Shown here one piece after another: positions 1 through 6,935 of a DNA stretch of 15,033 bases. The DNA comes from Methanobacteriota archaeon (GTDB lineage: Archaea; Halobacteriota; Bog-38; Methanoflorentales; Methanoflorentaceae), in assembly GCA_003170935.1 (NCBI GenBank), contig PMYA01000155.1, positions 1 to 15,033 on the forward strand, read 5' to 3'. Both the position numbers and the translations under genes were made by a program. Under the pieces are notes generated by a model. That model did no database searches. It saw nothing but the letters and a program-made list of their open reading frames with translations, and was not told the DNA's origin. Within the stretch, counting starts at the first letter, position 1; every line of letters starts with the position of its first letter.

Positions 1-6
1 AACTAC

Positions 7-1197
7 TCAATATAGCCAAGCGCCACTGATCCAAATAAACATGTTATGAGTGGCTATGACGACAGCAATTGCACCGATCACGATATTTTTTTGCCAATTG
101 TCCGAAAGCATCAACCCAAGAAAAATGTATAATGGAAATATCCCCGCTACGAGGCGTACAAACGAATTGGGCCAAGTGTTTAGCAACAAGTAAGTGGCCA
201 GCGAGACGAACGAATACGCGGAAAGTGCTACATCCCTCTTGAGCATCGTCACGATTGTAGCGATTATTAGCAGGGTATCGATCAAGAATACAGGCAAAAT
301 AGCGTAGTTGAACGGCTGCCAGCTAGGCCCTTGGAAACCGAAACCATAAACACGCAGGTTATAAAACAGGTTTGTAACTGAGAGATTCCCGTTCCAGTTT
401 GCAGCCTCAACGCTTGATACTATGAACGGGTTACCGAAACGGTAGAAGTAGAAAAGGTAGAGCATTCCTAAACCTGCGCAGGTGATTATAATGACTGCAA
501 GTTGTCTGATGACTTGCGACCTCTGCCGTTGCGAAAAGAACCCATACAGCATATCGACAAGAAAAATAACAAGAATGAACGCGCCGATTTGGCGTGTAAA
601 AATGGAGAATATTGCGAAAAGCGTGGCGAGTCCAAACCTAGCCCGCTTCCAGAAGTAATACGCGCCGATCGTAAAGGCGAGAAAGATGGGCTCTGAATAT
701 GAAACGAGATTGCAGACAAGGAGCACCGGGAATACCATATAGGCGAAGCACACTCTGAGTCGGTACTTCTCATTAACGACAAGTGGCACGAGCTTGTAGA
801 GAAAGTAGAGGCCAAGGAACGAAAATGCATTTGAAATAAGCACTTCAACCCAGCGCATGGCTGCCGGTTGGTTTAAGCTGAAGATCTTGATCAAAAAGGG
901 ATACATCGGCGGAAACGCCGCTGAATTCGGATAATTATAAGCATACCCGTTATAAGCAATGGCCTGATACCATCCTCCATCCCATCTGGAAAGGAACATC
1001 GGATCTTGAAGCAACGCCGCAGGCTGATATCGTAGGCTTATCGCTATCGCTCCTAAGAGAACGATGATCTTTATCGCCGCATAAATCACTAGGGTGTTAA
1101 GCAGTCTGTCTTTTGTATAGTACTCGATGGTGTGCGCTACAAGCGCTTGAACCTTTTTTGATATGGTGTGGCACGTAGCCGAGAGTATGCTAAGCAT
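7..1197 (-). CDS. PIG-V-like integral membrane mannosyltransferase (GT-C fold)
   Basis: Predicted membrane glycosyltransferase of 396 aa that probably moves a sugar, likely mannose, from a polyprenyl-phosphate donor onto a lipid or glycan on the outer face of the membrane. The sequence shows roughly nine to eleven hydrophobic segments. After the first (about residues 34-54) comes a loop with RWDGGWYQAIAYNGY (71-85) and AAFPPMYPF (93-101), the pattern typical of PIG-V/COG5542 proteins. The acidic residue D73 is the expected GT-C catalytic-type residue. A YSEPIFLAF segment (167-175) and TRQIG (201-205) are also PIG-V-like. The ATG start has no Shine-Dalgarno sequence. The gene is divergent from a polyprenyl-phosphate sugar synthase that could make its donor. 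Family membership is fairly sure; the sugar and acceptor are not known. Confidence 0.75.
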   Translation of the reverse strand: MLSILSATCHTISKKVQALVAHTIEYYTKDRLLNTLVIYAAIKIIVLLGAIAISLRYQPAALLQDPMFLSRWDGGWYQAIAYNGYAYNYPNSAAFPPMYPFLIKIFSLNQPAAMRWVEVLISNAFSFLGLYFLYKLVPLVVNEKYRLRVCFAYMVFPVLLVCNLVSYSEPIFLAFTIGAYYFWKRARFGLATLFAIFSIFTRQIGAFILVIFLVDMLYGFFSQRQRSQVIRQLAVIIITCAGLGMLYLFYFYRFGNPFIVSSVEAANWNGNLSVTNLFYNLRVYGFGFQGPSWQPFNYAILPVFLIDTLLIIATIVTMLKRDVALSAYSFVSLATYLLLNTWPNSFVRLVAGIFPLYIFLGLMLSDNWQKNIVIGAIAVVIATHNMFIWISGAWLY

Positions 1198-1498
1198 GAG
1201 AGGTGTTGAATAATCGTAACGCGTATTGTGTGTTCATCCTCACTTAAACAATTTCTTTAGATAAATCAAAATCTTATCACGTGCGTCGAGTAACACTCGC
1301 ATCGGTGCTTCTTACGCCGATATCAAATGCTGCACTTTAAAAGTTAATTCAACCTGAACGACGTCCAGTGTGCGGAGTGCACTAAGCGCTAAGGGGCACC
1401 CGCCAAAGGCCAAACGTGCAACACTCTTAGGCAAATCCGGTATTAAGTTGCTGTCACACTTCCCCAAACAGCAGACTCTTTATGGAGCGCCTGCCGTA
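1198..1498. other. Divergent intergenic region between the two glycosyltransferase genes
   Basis: About 300 bases if the plus-strand gene starts at 1499. An A/T-rich stretch at about 1255-1275 (minus-strand ATTTATC) could be the TATA element for the membrane mannosyltransferase. On the plus strand CTTTAAAAG (1335-1343) is a good TATA-like box; at the usual archaeal distance it would start transcription near 1365. Frame 1370-1498 is open from a GTG codon, so part of this stretch may be coding. Nothing else is recognisable. Confidence 0.4.
1335..1343 (+). promoter_or_regulatory. TATA-like box for the DPM-synthase/GtrA gene
   Basis: CTTTAAAAG resembles the archaeal TATA consensus and is the best such match ahead of this gene. 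The expected transcription start (about 25 nt downstream, near 1365) lies just before the GTG codon at 1370, so it allows either a near-leaderless GTG start or a leader of about 130 nt to the ATG at 1499. Confidence 0.4.
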
Positions 1499-2635
1499 AT
1501 GCTAACAGAAGTTACGTTTCCTACAGATAATAGCTCAGAATCAATGCACGACAATACCTCTTTGTCTATAATTATCCCTACATACAACGAACGAGACAAT
1601 CTAAGCGAGCTTCTGGTACGAATTCATCGTTCTGTGGGGTCACTGAACTACCTTTATGAAGTCCTTATTGTTGATGACGATAGTCCCGACGAAACTTGGA
1701 AGGTTGCTGCTCGTTATTCAAAAAATTATCCTGTGCGAATTCTACGAAGAAAAGGGAAAAGAGGACTTTCAACAGCCGTTTTGGAGGGGATCAAAAATTC
1801 ACACTACGATATTGTTGTCGTCATGGACGGTGATCTGCAACACCCTCCTGAAATGATACCGAAGTTGATCTCTGCCGTAAGTAATGGAGCGGACATAGCG
1901 ATTTGCAGTCGGTTTGTCGAACAGAAGACTTTGGCACAGTTCGGTTTGTTTAGACGGATTATGTCAAAAGGTGCTGATTTAATCGCCAGAACTTTGTTCC
2001 GGCAGCTTCGCAGTATAAAGGATATTGAGTCCGGCTTTTTCGCCTTTCATAAGGACGTTATTGCGCATGCGAACCTCAACCCAGTGGGATACAAGATACT
2101 CTTGGAAATCCTCGTTCAAGGAGACTATAAGACGGTTTCAGAGATCCCATACAGATTTGATGAAAGAAGAACCGGAGCAAGCAAACTGGGGATTAACGCT
2201 GCTATGAGTTATATCTATCACATGTCGAGCCTTTTTTTAAGGTCAGGCGAACTTCACCGGTTTTTGAAGTTCGGTGCAGTAGGGGCTGTAGGCGGTATTT
2301 TCAATCTAGCAGTACTCTACTTTTTGACAGAGCTCGGTGTATATTACCTAATATCGGGGCTCATTGGCATTGAGGCAGGCCTCCTTTTAAACTTCTTTTT
2401 GAATAGATCATGGACGTTTAAGGATCGACAAACCCAAGGATTTGGATACTTGCTCACCGCCTTATACAGGGATCACGCCGTGAGATTTGTTGGGATTGTG
2501 GTCAACCTCATGATCTTATGGCTTCTAACCAGCTTGTTCGGTCTTTACTATCTCACGTCGCAAATAATTGGCATCGTAGTGGCTATGTTTTGGAACTATG
2601 GCGGTAACCAGTGGTGGACGTGGGAAGCCGCTTAG
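1499..2635 (+). CDS. Polyprenyl-phosphate sugar synthase (DPM1-like GT2) with C-terminal GtrA membrane domain
   Basis: Predicted dolichol-phosphate-mannose-synthase-type enzyme that transfers a sugar from a nucleotide sugar to a polyprenyl phosphate at the membrane. From the ATG at 1499 it is 378 aa. The GT2 domain starts with SIIIPTYNERDN (23-34), then IVDDDSPDETW (57-67) and the metal-binding DGD in VVMDGDLQHPPE (107-118). Residues about 253-375 form a GtrA domain with four hydrophobic segments and the paired motifs FLNRSWTF (300-307) and WNYGGNQWWTW (365-375). Pyrococcus DPM synthase has this GT-A plus four-helix layout. The start is uncertain: an in-frame GTG at 1370 adds 43 residues of no recognisable domain, and an ATG at 1544 begins just before the conserved region. 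None has a good Shine-Dalgarno sequence. Mannose is the likely sugar but glucose or another is possible. Confidence 0.85.
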   Translation: MLTEVTFPTDNSSESMHDNTSLSIIIPTYNERDNLSELLVRIHRSVGSLNYLYEVLIVDDDSPDETWKVAARYSKNYPVRILRRKGKRGLSTAVLEGIKNSHYDIVVVMDGDLQHPPEMIPKLISAVSNGADIAICSRFVEQKTLAQFGLFRRIMSKGADLIARTLFRQLRSIKDIESGFFAFHKDVIAHANLNPVGYKILLEILVQGDYKTVSEIPYRFDERRTGASKLGINAAMSYIYHMSSLFLRSGELHRFLKFGAVGAVGGIFNLAVLYFLTELGVYYLISGLIGIEAGLLLNFFLNRSWTFKDRQTQGFGYLLTALYRDHAVRFVGIVVNLMILWLLTSLFGLYYLTSQIIGIVVAMFWNYGGNQWWTWEAA

Positions 2636-2643
2636 AGCTGTTT

Positions 2644-2687
2644 CTAGTTCGTTAGAAGCTCGAACAATCTTCTTAACGCGAAACTAG
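2644..2687 (+). terminator. Long imperfect hairpin just after the DPMS/GtrA stop codon
   Basis: CTAGTTCGTTAGAAG (2644-2658) can pair with CTTCTTAACGCGAAACTAG (2669-2687) with a few bulged bases, leaving a 10-nt loop. It begins nine bases after the TAG stop. It may act as a transcript 3' end or stability element. No strong T run follows, so a terminator role is tentative. Confidence 0.4.
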
Positions 2688-2879
2688 CAATAACCTTTGC
2701 TGATAACCGGTCAACGAACAACATTGATTCCTGCGCTTGATAGAACGATTGCCCATAAGCTTGTAGCCCTTCTTCTTCTTGTTGCTACTCCCCCGTAGTT
2801 CATCAGACTGGACTTAAAACGTGGTGTTACTGTGAGCCGAGGTTGGCAGATCTCAAGTGCGCTTCTCAAACAAAAAACA
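2688..2879. other. Convergent intergenic region, no gene recognised
   Basis: This lies between the hairpin after the plus-strand glycosyltransferase and the end of larE. It contains a CTTCTTCTTCTTG tract near 2769 and an A6 run at 2872-2877. On the minus strand that run is T6 directly after the larE stop, a plausible archaeal oligo-T terminator. A 79-codon minus-strand frame here runs into larE and looks like chance. Nothing else is recognisable. Confidence 0.4.
2872..2877 (-). terminator. Oligo-T tract after larE
   Basis: Read on the minus strand, six consecutive T residues begin two nucleotides after the larE TGA stop. Oligo-T tracts act as intrinsic terminators in archaea. No hairpin is evident, and the assignment rests on position alone. 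Confidence 0.3.
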
Positions 2880-3746
2880 TCATAGCCGGGACGAATTCGG
2901 CTTCGCAGAACTTGGTGCAACGTCCATGCTCCCGGATCTGAGCCACTCAAGATCCAACGTCACATAGGTAAACCCGAGCTTGACGAACGCTTCGGCTATA
3001 GCTGAACTATGTAGAATTATAGCTCTCGCATCCTCCTTGCCGATTTCTATGCGGGCGAAACCGTTATGGTCTCTTACCTTTCCTCTCACGATCCCAATTG
3101 CTTGTAACATCCATTCAGCTTGTCTCACCCTTTCAATTCGCTCTTTGGTGACTATCGTGCCATAAGGAAAAGACGTAAGGAGACACGCGTTGGAAGAAAC
3201 GTTTGCATTCGGTAAGTCGAGCGCTCGCGCGAAGCTTCTCACCTCATCTTTGGTAAGGCCAATCAAAGGTGATGTGACGTTAAATTCTTTCAAAGCTTTC
3301 AGGCCGGGCCTATAGACATTCAGATCGGATGCATTCGTGCCGTCCATAACCGTATTCAAGTGCAGTTCATTAGCCAAGTCACGGAGAGCGCTAAACGTGA
3401 GCTTTTTGCAGTAATAACATCGTTCAGGATCGTTGTGCTTAATTTCTGGTACAATCAAAGGATTGAGAGCAATCGAGAGATGCTTGATGCCTATGGCTTT
3501 AGCCGTTGCAGCAGCGTGTTCAAGCTCGCCGTGACGAAGCGCACCATTATTTACCGTCACGGCAACTGCTGAGTCCCCCAATTCCTGCTTGGCAAGCACT
3601 GCGACCACTGTGCTGTCAACTCCGCCTGAAAACGCTATCAATACACTACGGTGCGAGCGAATATAAGCACGCACTCGTTCGAGTTTGTCATCTTGAAAGT
3701 CGCAGGCGTTTCGTGACGTTTTTTTTCGCCCAGCAGTGGTTGGCAT
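2880..3746 (-). CDS. larE: LarE-type ATP-dependent sulfur transferase (PP-loop), three-cysteine form
   Basis: Predicted LarE, 288 aa, near the family's usual length. LarE adenylates a carboxylate and inserts sulfur during synthesis of the nickel-pincer cofactor of lactate racemase; archaeal homologues may serve other sulfur-insertion reactions. The PP-loop signature SGGVDST is at residues 40-46. RCYYCKK gives C110 and C113, and SNACLLTSFPYG gives C188, where LarE proteins carry the sulfur-related cysteine. The C-terminal LEWLRSGSMD matches the family ending. Having C110, C113 and C188 together fits the LarE subgroup known to bind a [4Fe-4S] cluster that carries sulfur, rather than the one-cysteine type that sacrifices its own cysteine. 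No Shine-Dalgarno sequence is visible; a minus-strand TATA-like CTATTTATC about 25 nt upstream of the ATG suggests a leaderless transcript. It is divergent from a radical SAM gene. No larA, larB or larC is in the window. Confidence 0.88.
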   Translation of the reverse strand: MPTTAGRKKTSRNACDFQDDKLERVRAYIRSHRSVLIAFSGGVDSTVVAVLAKQELGDSAVAVTVNNGALRHGELEHAAATAKAIGIKHLSIALNPLIVPEIKHNDPERCYYCKKLTFSALRDLANELHLNTVMDGTNASDLNVYRPGLKALKEFNVTSPLIGLTKDEVRSFARALDLPNANVSSNACLLTSFPYGTIVTKERIERVRQAEWMLQAIGIVRGKVRDHNGFARIEIGKEDARAIILHSSAIAEAFVKLGFTYVTLDLEWLRSGSMDVAPSSAKPNSSRL

Positions 3747-3775
3747 GGTGTTGATATAATGGTACGGTGATAAAT

Positions 3776-3792
3776 AGCCCTATCAAAGGGCT
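3776..3792. promoter_or_regulatory. Perfect inverted repeat in the larE/radical SAM divergent promoter region
   Basis: AGCCCT (3776-3781), a 5-nt spacer and AGGGCT (3787-3792) form a perfect 6-bp dyad in the 82-bp gap between two divergent starts. One arm overlaps the TATA-like sequence proposed for larE. It could be an operator shared by both genes, or a small RNA hairpin. No regulator can be assigned. Confidence 0.35.
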
Positions 3793-3828
3793 CAGCGTAT
3801 GTAAGCTAATGCTGCTTTAAGGATATAT

Positions 3829-4836
3829 ATGAGCGGGGAAGTTAAGGACAAAAGCGCGGAGATCAAAGCCCTTCTTATTGCAGAGGGGGGAGTTGATATT
3901 GACGAAAGGGTCCTTGGACGTATCACAACTCCCGCCTCAGGGCCAGGAGCGGGCCTAAAGTCGTTCTTTTTACGATTTAAGGGTCACCGGGTTCGTTTAG
4001 GAATAAAACACGATTCTCGGCTTAAGGCATCGCTTGACGGAGACGAGGTAGTCATCCATGATCAAGAAAAAGAGATTGTTCGCGGATATCTCGAAGATGC
4101 CATCGCCCACTGTCCTGGGCAAGTATTTATTACAGTCAGCGAGGTCTGCATTTTCAACTGCCAGTACTGCCCTGTACCACTTCTGGAGGGTTCAGTTAAG
4201 GACCTGAGCGATGTTGAGACCAAGATTTCACGGATTCTTGACGATCCGAAGCTAGCAGACAAGCTAAAGGCTATCTCGTTGACGTCCGGCGTTGAAAAGT
4301 CGGCACAACACGAAGCCGAGCGAATCGCAGTAATTGTTCACGCGCTAAGAGAGAAGTACGATCTCCCAATCGGTGTGTCTGTTTATCCGACCCAAAATTC
4401 AACGAAGCTGTTGAAAGAAGCCGGAGTTGACGAAATAAAGTACAACGTCGAAACGATGGACCGTCAGCTCTTTATCAAAATGTGCCCAGGGCTCTCACTC
4501 GACCTCATATTAGAGGCGCTCAAAGATGCAGTTAGCGTTTTCGGCCGAAACAAAGTGTTTTCGAATATCCTCGTGGGCTTAGGTGAGGACGACAGTTCAA
4601 TTATAAGCGGCATGCACGAACTGATTGAGATGGGTGTGATACCGATACTCAGAGCCGTCGTTGAGCATCCCTTACGCGTCGAAACGGGCATGCGGCGGCC
4701 CTCTGCAGAACGCCTCTTGCGACTCGCACGAAAGGAGCGCGAACTCCTCGACGAGTTTGGTCTGCGAGCCGACATAGCAGAAACGATGTGTGCCCCGTGC
4801 ACTGGCTGCGATCTAATACCACATCGGGATGTCTAA
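3829..4836 (+). CDS. Radical SAM protein of unassigned function with C-terminal CxxCxxC
   Basis: A 335-aa radical SAM enzyme. The motif CIFNCQYC (C107, C111, C114) is the CxxxCxxC that binds the [4Fe-4S] cluster and S-adenosylmethionine. LTSGVEK (151-157), the GVSVYPT strand (182-188), IKYNVETMD (203-211) and SNILVGLGED (245-254) follow the usual barrel order, with a layout reminiscent of biotin-synthase-like enzymes. Residues 1-100 are an N-terminal extension before the barrel. The last 20 residues contain MCAPCTGCDL (C321, C324, C327), which could bind an auxiliary Fe-S cluster or zinc. AAGGAT (3819-3824), four bases before the ATG, is a good ribosome binding site. It is divergent from larE, so a shared sulfur or cofactor pathway is possible. 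I do not recognise the exact family and assign no substrate. Confidence 0.8.
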   Translation: MSGEVKDKSAEIKALLIAEGGVDIDERVLGRITTPASGPGAGLKSFFLRFKGHRVRLGIKHDSRLKASLDGDEVVIHDQEKEIVRGYLEDAIAHCPGQVFITVSEVCIFNCQYCPVPLLEGSVKDLSDVETKISRILDDPKLADKLKAISLTSGVEKSAQHEAERIAVIVHALREKYDLPIGVSVYPTQNSTKLLKEAGVDEIKYNVETMDRQLFIKMCPGLSLDLILEALKDAVSVFGRNKVFSNILVGLGEDDSSIISGMHELIEMGVIPILRAVVEHPLRVETGMRRPSAERLLRLARKERELLDEFGLRADIAETMCAPCTGCDLIPHRDV

Positions 4837-4956
4837 CGCCGTCTGCTAACATGTTTCACACTGCTTGCATCACATGGACTGATAGCGTACGCTGGCAATT
4901 CAAATAGCACATTCAGATGTCGAACGCGATGTAACTCGGTCCGACACTGCCTTTAG

Positions 4957-5997
4957 TTAAGAGGATAGTGAATCAAAAAAAGCTGGCCAGAATGGATCTT
5001 GTTTTGGTATTGCGAGCTGATTGACCGACCCGTCACGTCGCTTAATTGTCCTTGTTTCTACATCGTCGGTAACCTTCCCAATAATCGACGCATCTATACC
5101 TTCTGAGCGCAGTTTACTGATGACGTTTGCTGAACGGTCTGGTCTAACTGTAATTAGCAAAGAACCTTCAGCGATCGCGGCGACAGGGTCGATTCCAAAG
5201 GTTTCGCATACTATCCTCACCTCATCCGGATAGATGAACGCTTCCTCATGGATCTCCATGCCGACTCCGCTGGCACTCGCTATCTCGTAGAGCCCTCCGA
5301 TAACCCCCCCCTCAGTTGCATCGTGCATCGCTGTTACCCCTCCGGCATCCATTGCCAAAAGGGCATCTGCCACGACCGTCATCTGTCTGCACAACGCCTT
5401 TGCCCTCTCCACTAGAGCCGGGGCGTACCTCTTCAACAGCTCCTTTTCTTTGATAACTGCAAGGATTCCTGCCGTTTCTATTGCAGGCCCCTTAGTCAGA
5501 ATTACGTCGTCACCAGGCGTTGCCCCTGCCGGTGTCACATATCCGTGCTTGTCGGCGATTGCAAACACGGTAACGCCGCCTATGGTCGGAGCAGCAAAGC
5601 CCGGATAGTACCCCGTGTGACCGCCAACAATCGCTATTTCAAGCTCCAAAGCCGCGCTGTGAATGGCGTCTAAGATAGTACGAAAGTCCACTTCATTTGT
5701 CTCGGGAGGCATTAAAAGCGAATAAGTCATGTACCTCGGCTTAACGCCCATGACTGCTACGTCGCTCGCCCCTATATGAACGGTGTACCATCCAAACATG
5801 TCCAAGGGCTGGTGAGGGATGGCGAAGATTGGGTCCTCTGCGATTACGAGGACCTTGTCATTCCCGACATCGATGACCGCCGCATCGACGCCCGTCATCG
5901 GCGGCACGATGACTGTGTCATCGCTCTTGCCCAAACGTGAAAGTAAAAAGGTGGTGAAGATTTCCTGGTCGATCTTTCCGATCTTACGATCTGCCAC
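4957..5997 (-). CDS. AIR synthase-related protein (PurM/HypE/ThiL superfamily)
   Basis: ATP-binding protein of the AIR-synthase fold, 346 aa from the proposed GTG. Visible are GKIDQEIF (7-14), a nucleotide-site region MTGVDAAVID (34-43), VHIGASDVAVMGVKP (73-87), IVGGHTGYYPG (123-133), and AMHDATEGGVIGGLYE (223-238), which resembles HypE. HypE itself ends in a cysteine that carries the carbamoyl/cyano group; this protein ends FFDSLSS, so it is probably not a cyanide-ligand maturase. The start: a longer frame reaches an ATG at 6039, but that would overlap thiN by 56 nt. The GTG at 5997 has GAGG five to seven bases upstream and gives a 14-nt overlap, better suited to translational coupling. The overlap with thiN suggests a related role, perhaps a phosphorylation in thiamine or another cofactor pathway. 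A divergent ThiL-like role is possible but not shown. Confidence 0.75.
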   Translation of the reverse strand: MADRKIGKIDQEIFTTFLLSRLGKSDDTVIVPPMTGVDAAVIDVGNDKVLVIAEDPIFAIPHQPLDMFGWYTVHIGASDVAVMGVKPRYMTYSLLMPPETNEVDFRTILDAIHSAALELEIAIVGGHTGYYPGFAAPTIGGVTVFAIADKHGYVTPAGATPGDDVILTKGPAIETAGILAVIKEKELLKRYAPALVERAKALCRQMTVVADALLAMDAGGVTAMHDATEGGVIGGLYEIASASGVGMEIHEEAFIYPDEVRIVCETFGIDPVAAIAEGSLLITVRPDRSANVISKLRSEGIDASIIGKVTDDVETRTIKRRDGSVNQLAIPKQDPFWPAFFDSLSS

Positions 5998-6571
5998 TAT
6001 AGCGCCTCGCAATTTCACAGATTTCCTCTGAGACATCAATAGGATCGTGCCCTATGAGGACAGAAACAGGCTCCTTGCCAACAGCACCCGTTTCATAGAA
6101 TATCTTCGGGATTGCGCCGCCCGCTGCCTTGATCGCTGCTTGAACTTTCCATGGCATTGAGGCGCCTTCAGTATCCTTGATTTCCTCCGGTTCATTCCTC
6201 CGGTCGATCACGCTAAAAACCCAACCTTTGGATCTGCAATACTTCTCAAGCCATCGGGCCAAAGCGGGGTTACTGGTGAAGTTTATGGCTGCCCTAACAG
6301 ATGAGTCAGTTTTCCTGAACTCTACGAGGAGCCTAGCCATATGACTTGATGCTCCAAATCGAGGCTTGCCTGCTGCGTGAGGCAAACCGTTGACGACAGT
6401 TATCCGTCCTTCTACCCCGAGCACGTCTTCTCGAGTTTCAGCATTTGGAAGCGCATATACGAGGTTAGTTCTGACCTCTGGGATTAGTGCCGCAAACTCA
6501 CTGCATCCCTCAATGAGGTCTAAGGCGAGCGCCATTTTTCCACGCATTTCAATTTGATCGACCTGCTCCAT
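5984..6571 (-). CDS. thiN: Stand-alone ThiN-type thiamine-phosphate synthase
   Basis: ThiN joins the pyrimidine and thiazole phosphates into thiamine phosphate in many archaea, replacing bacterial ThiE. The protein is 195 aa and is a single ThiN domain. Visible family features are ALIPEVRTNLVYALPNA (28-44), GRI (55-57), FGASSHMAR (72-80), R93 and N97 in the RAAINF segment, RRNEPEE (124-130), and YETGAVGKEP (159-168). ThiN is often the C-terminal half of ThiDN or is fused to an HTH domain in the ThiR regulator; here it stands alone. An upstream ATG at 6607 exists, but GGGAGG (6577-6582, minus strand) sits correctly for the ATG at 6571. Its end overlaps the AIR-synthase-like gene by 14 nt. It is divergent from HTH-nadA. 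Whether it is catalytic or a sensor remnant cannot be settled here, but the domain looks intact. Confidence 0.85.
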   Translation of the reverse strand: MEQVDQIEMRGKMALALDLIEGCSEFAALIPEVRTNLVYALPNAETREDVLGVEGRITVVNGLPHAAGKPRFGASSHMARLLVEFRKTDSSVRAAINFTSNPALARWLEKYCRSKGWVFSVIDRRNEPEEIKDTEGASMPWKVQAAIKAAGGAIPKIFYETGAVGKEPVSVLIGHDPIDVSEEICEIARRYSGRS

Positions 6572-6805
6572 CAAATCCTCCCAGGTTCTGATAAGTTTAC
6601 TGAGCAATGCAGATTGCTATCATAAGTAATAATCGGCGTAAACCTGTACTTTTCAACGCAGGTCGCTACCGATTAAGCGCACAAAGATGTGATGAGTTAA
6701 AATAGCGGTGCAAGGCACTAATAGTGAACCCGGACCACCGATTGCCTTTATGTGCCCTTTCAACGTATTTACAGATGGTTACAAATCGGCGCACGCTAGA
6801 CCCAA

Positions 6806-6842
6806 ATGTTACAATTGTTTAATATAACAATTGTTATAACAT
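6806..6842. promoter_or_regulatory. Tandem palindromic operator candidate upstream of nadA
   Basis: TATAACAATTGTTATA (6823-6838) is a perfect 16-bp palindrome. A second ACAATTGT core lies at 6811-6818 inside TTACAATTGTTTAA, with centres 16 bp apart. The whole block is bounded by ATGTTA (6806-6811) and TAACAT (6837-6842), itself an inverted repeat. Its symmetry suits a dimeric HTH protein, and the adjacent gene encodes one. It lies about 95 bp before the nadA ATG and 235 bp before thiN. An alternative is that TTTAATATAA here is itself a TATA element. Confidence 0.55.
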
Positions 6843-6899
6843 TACATGGCTTGTGTAGCACACATCTAATAGTTTAGTTTTTCAAACAAAACAAAGAGC

Positions 6900-6905
6900 T
6901 ATAAA
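6900..6905 (+). promoter_or_regulatory. TATA box for HTH-nadA
   Basis: TATAAA, within CTATAAAGG, matches the archaeal TATA consensus well. The expected start of transcription about 25 nt downstream is within ten bases of the ATG at 6936, implying an almost leaderless mRNA. This agrees with the lack of a Shine-Dalgarno sequence before nadA. Confidence 0.5.
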
Positions 6906-6935
6906 GGCGCCATATCGAGTCATCTTCCTAGCGTT

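Larger units (their letters stand above)
6572..6935. other. Divergent regulatory region between thiN and HTH-nadA
   Basis: A gene-free stretch of 364 bases. On the minus strand an A/T-rich element around 6618-6633 (ATTATTACTTATG) is a candidate TATA box for thiN. The middle part (6640-6800) shows nothing recognisable. The part nearer nadA holds two ACAATTGT-centred dyads (6806-6842), a small dyad TGTGT-AGC-ACACA (6852-6864), and TATAAA at 6900-6905. Confidence 0.45.

Noticed and set aside
502..848. Open frames inside the PIG-V-like gene, in other frames on both strands
   Set aside because: The overlapping membrane protein has clear family motifs throughout, so these are shadows.
2688..2879. 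A tRNA or small RNA gene in the convergent gap
   Set aside because: No cloverleaf arms or CCA end could be found by eye on either strand.
2711..2950. A 79-codon minus-strand frame past the end of larE
   Set aside because: It overlaps larE in another frame, is rich in Arg and Ser without any motif, and has no start signal.
4957..5997. Calling the AIR-synthase-fold gene hypE
   Set aside because: The C-terminal cysteine that defines HypE's function is absent and no hydrogenase genes are in the window.
6852..6864. Small dyad TGTGT-AGC-ACACA upstream of nadA
   Set aside because: Only 5 bp per arm, expected by chance. The ACAATTGT palindromes next to it are a much stronger signal.
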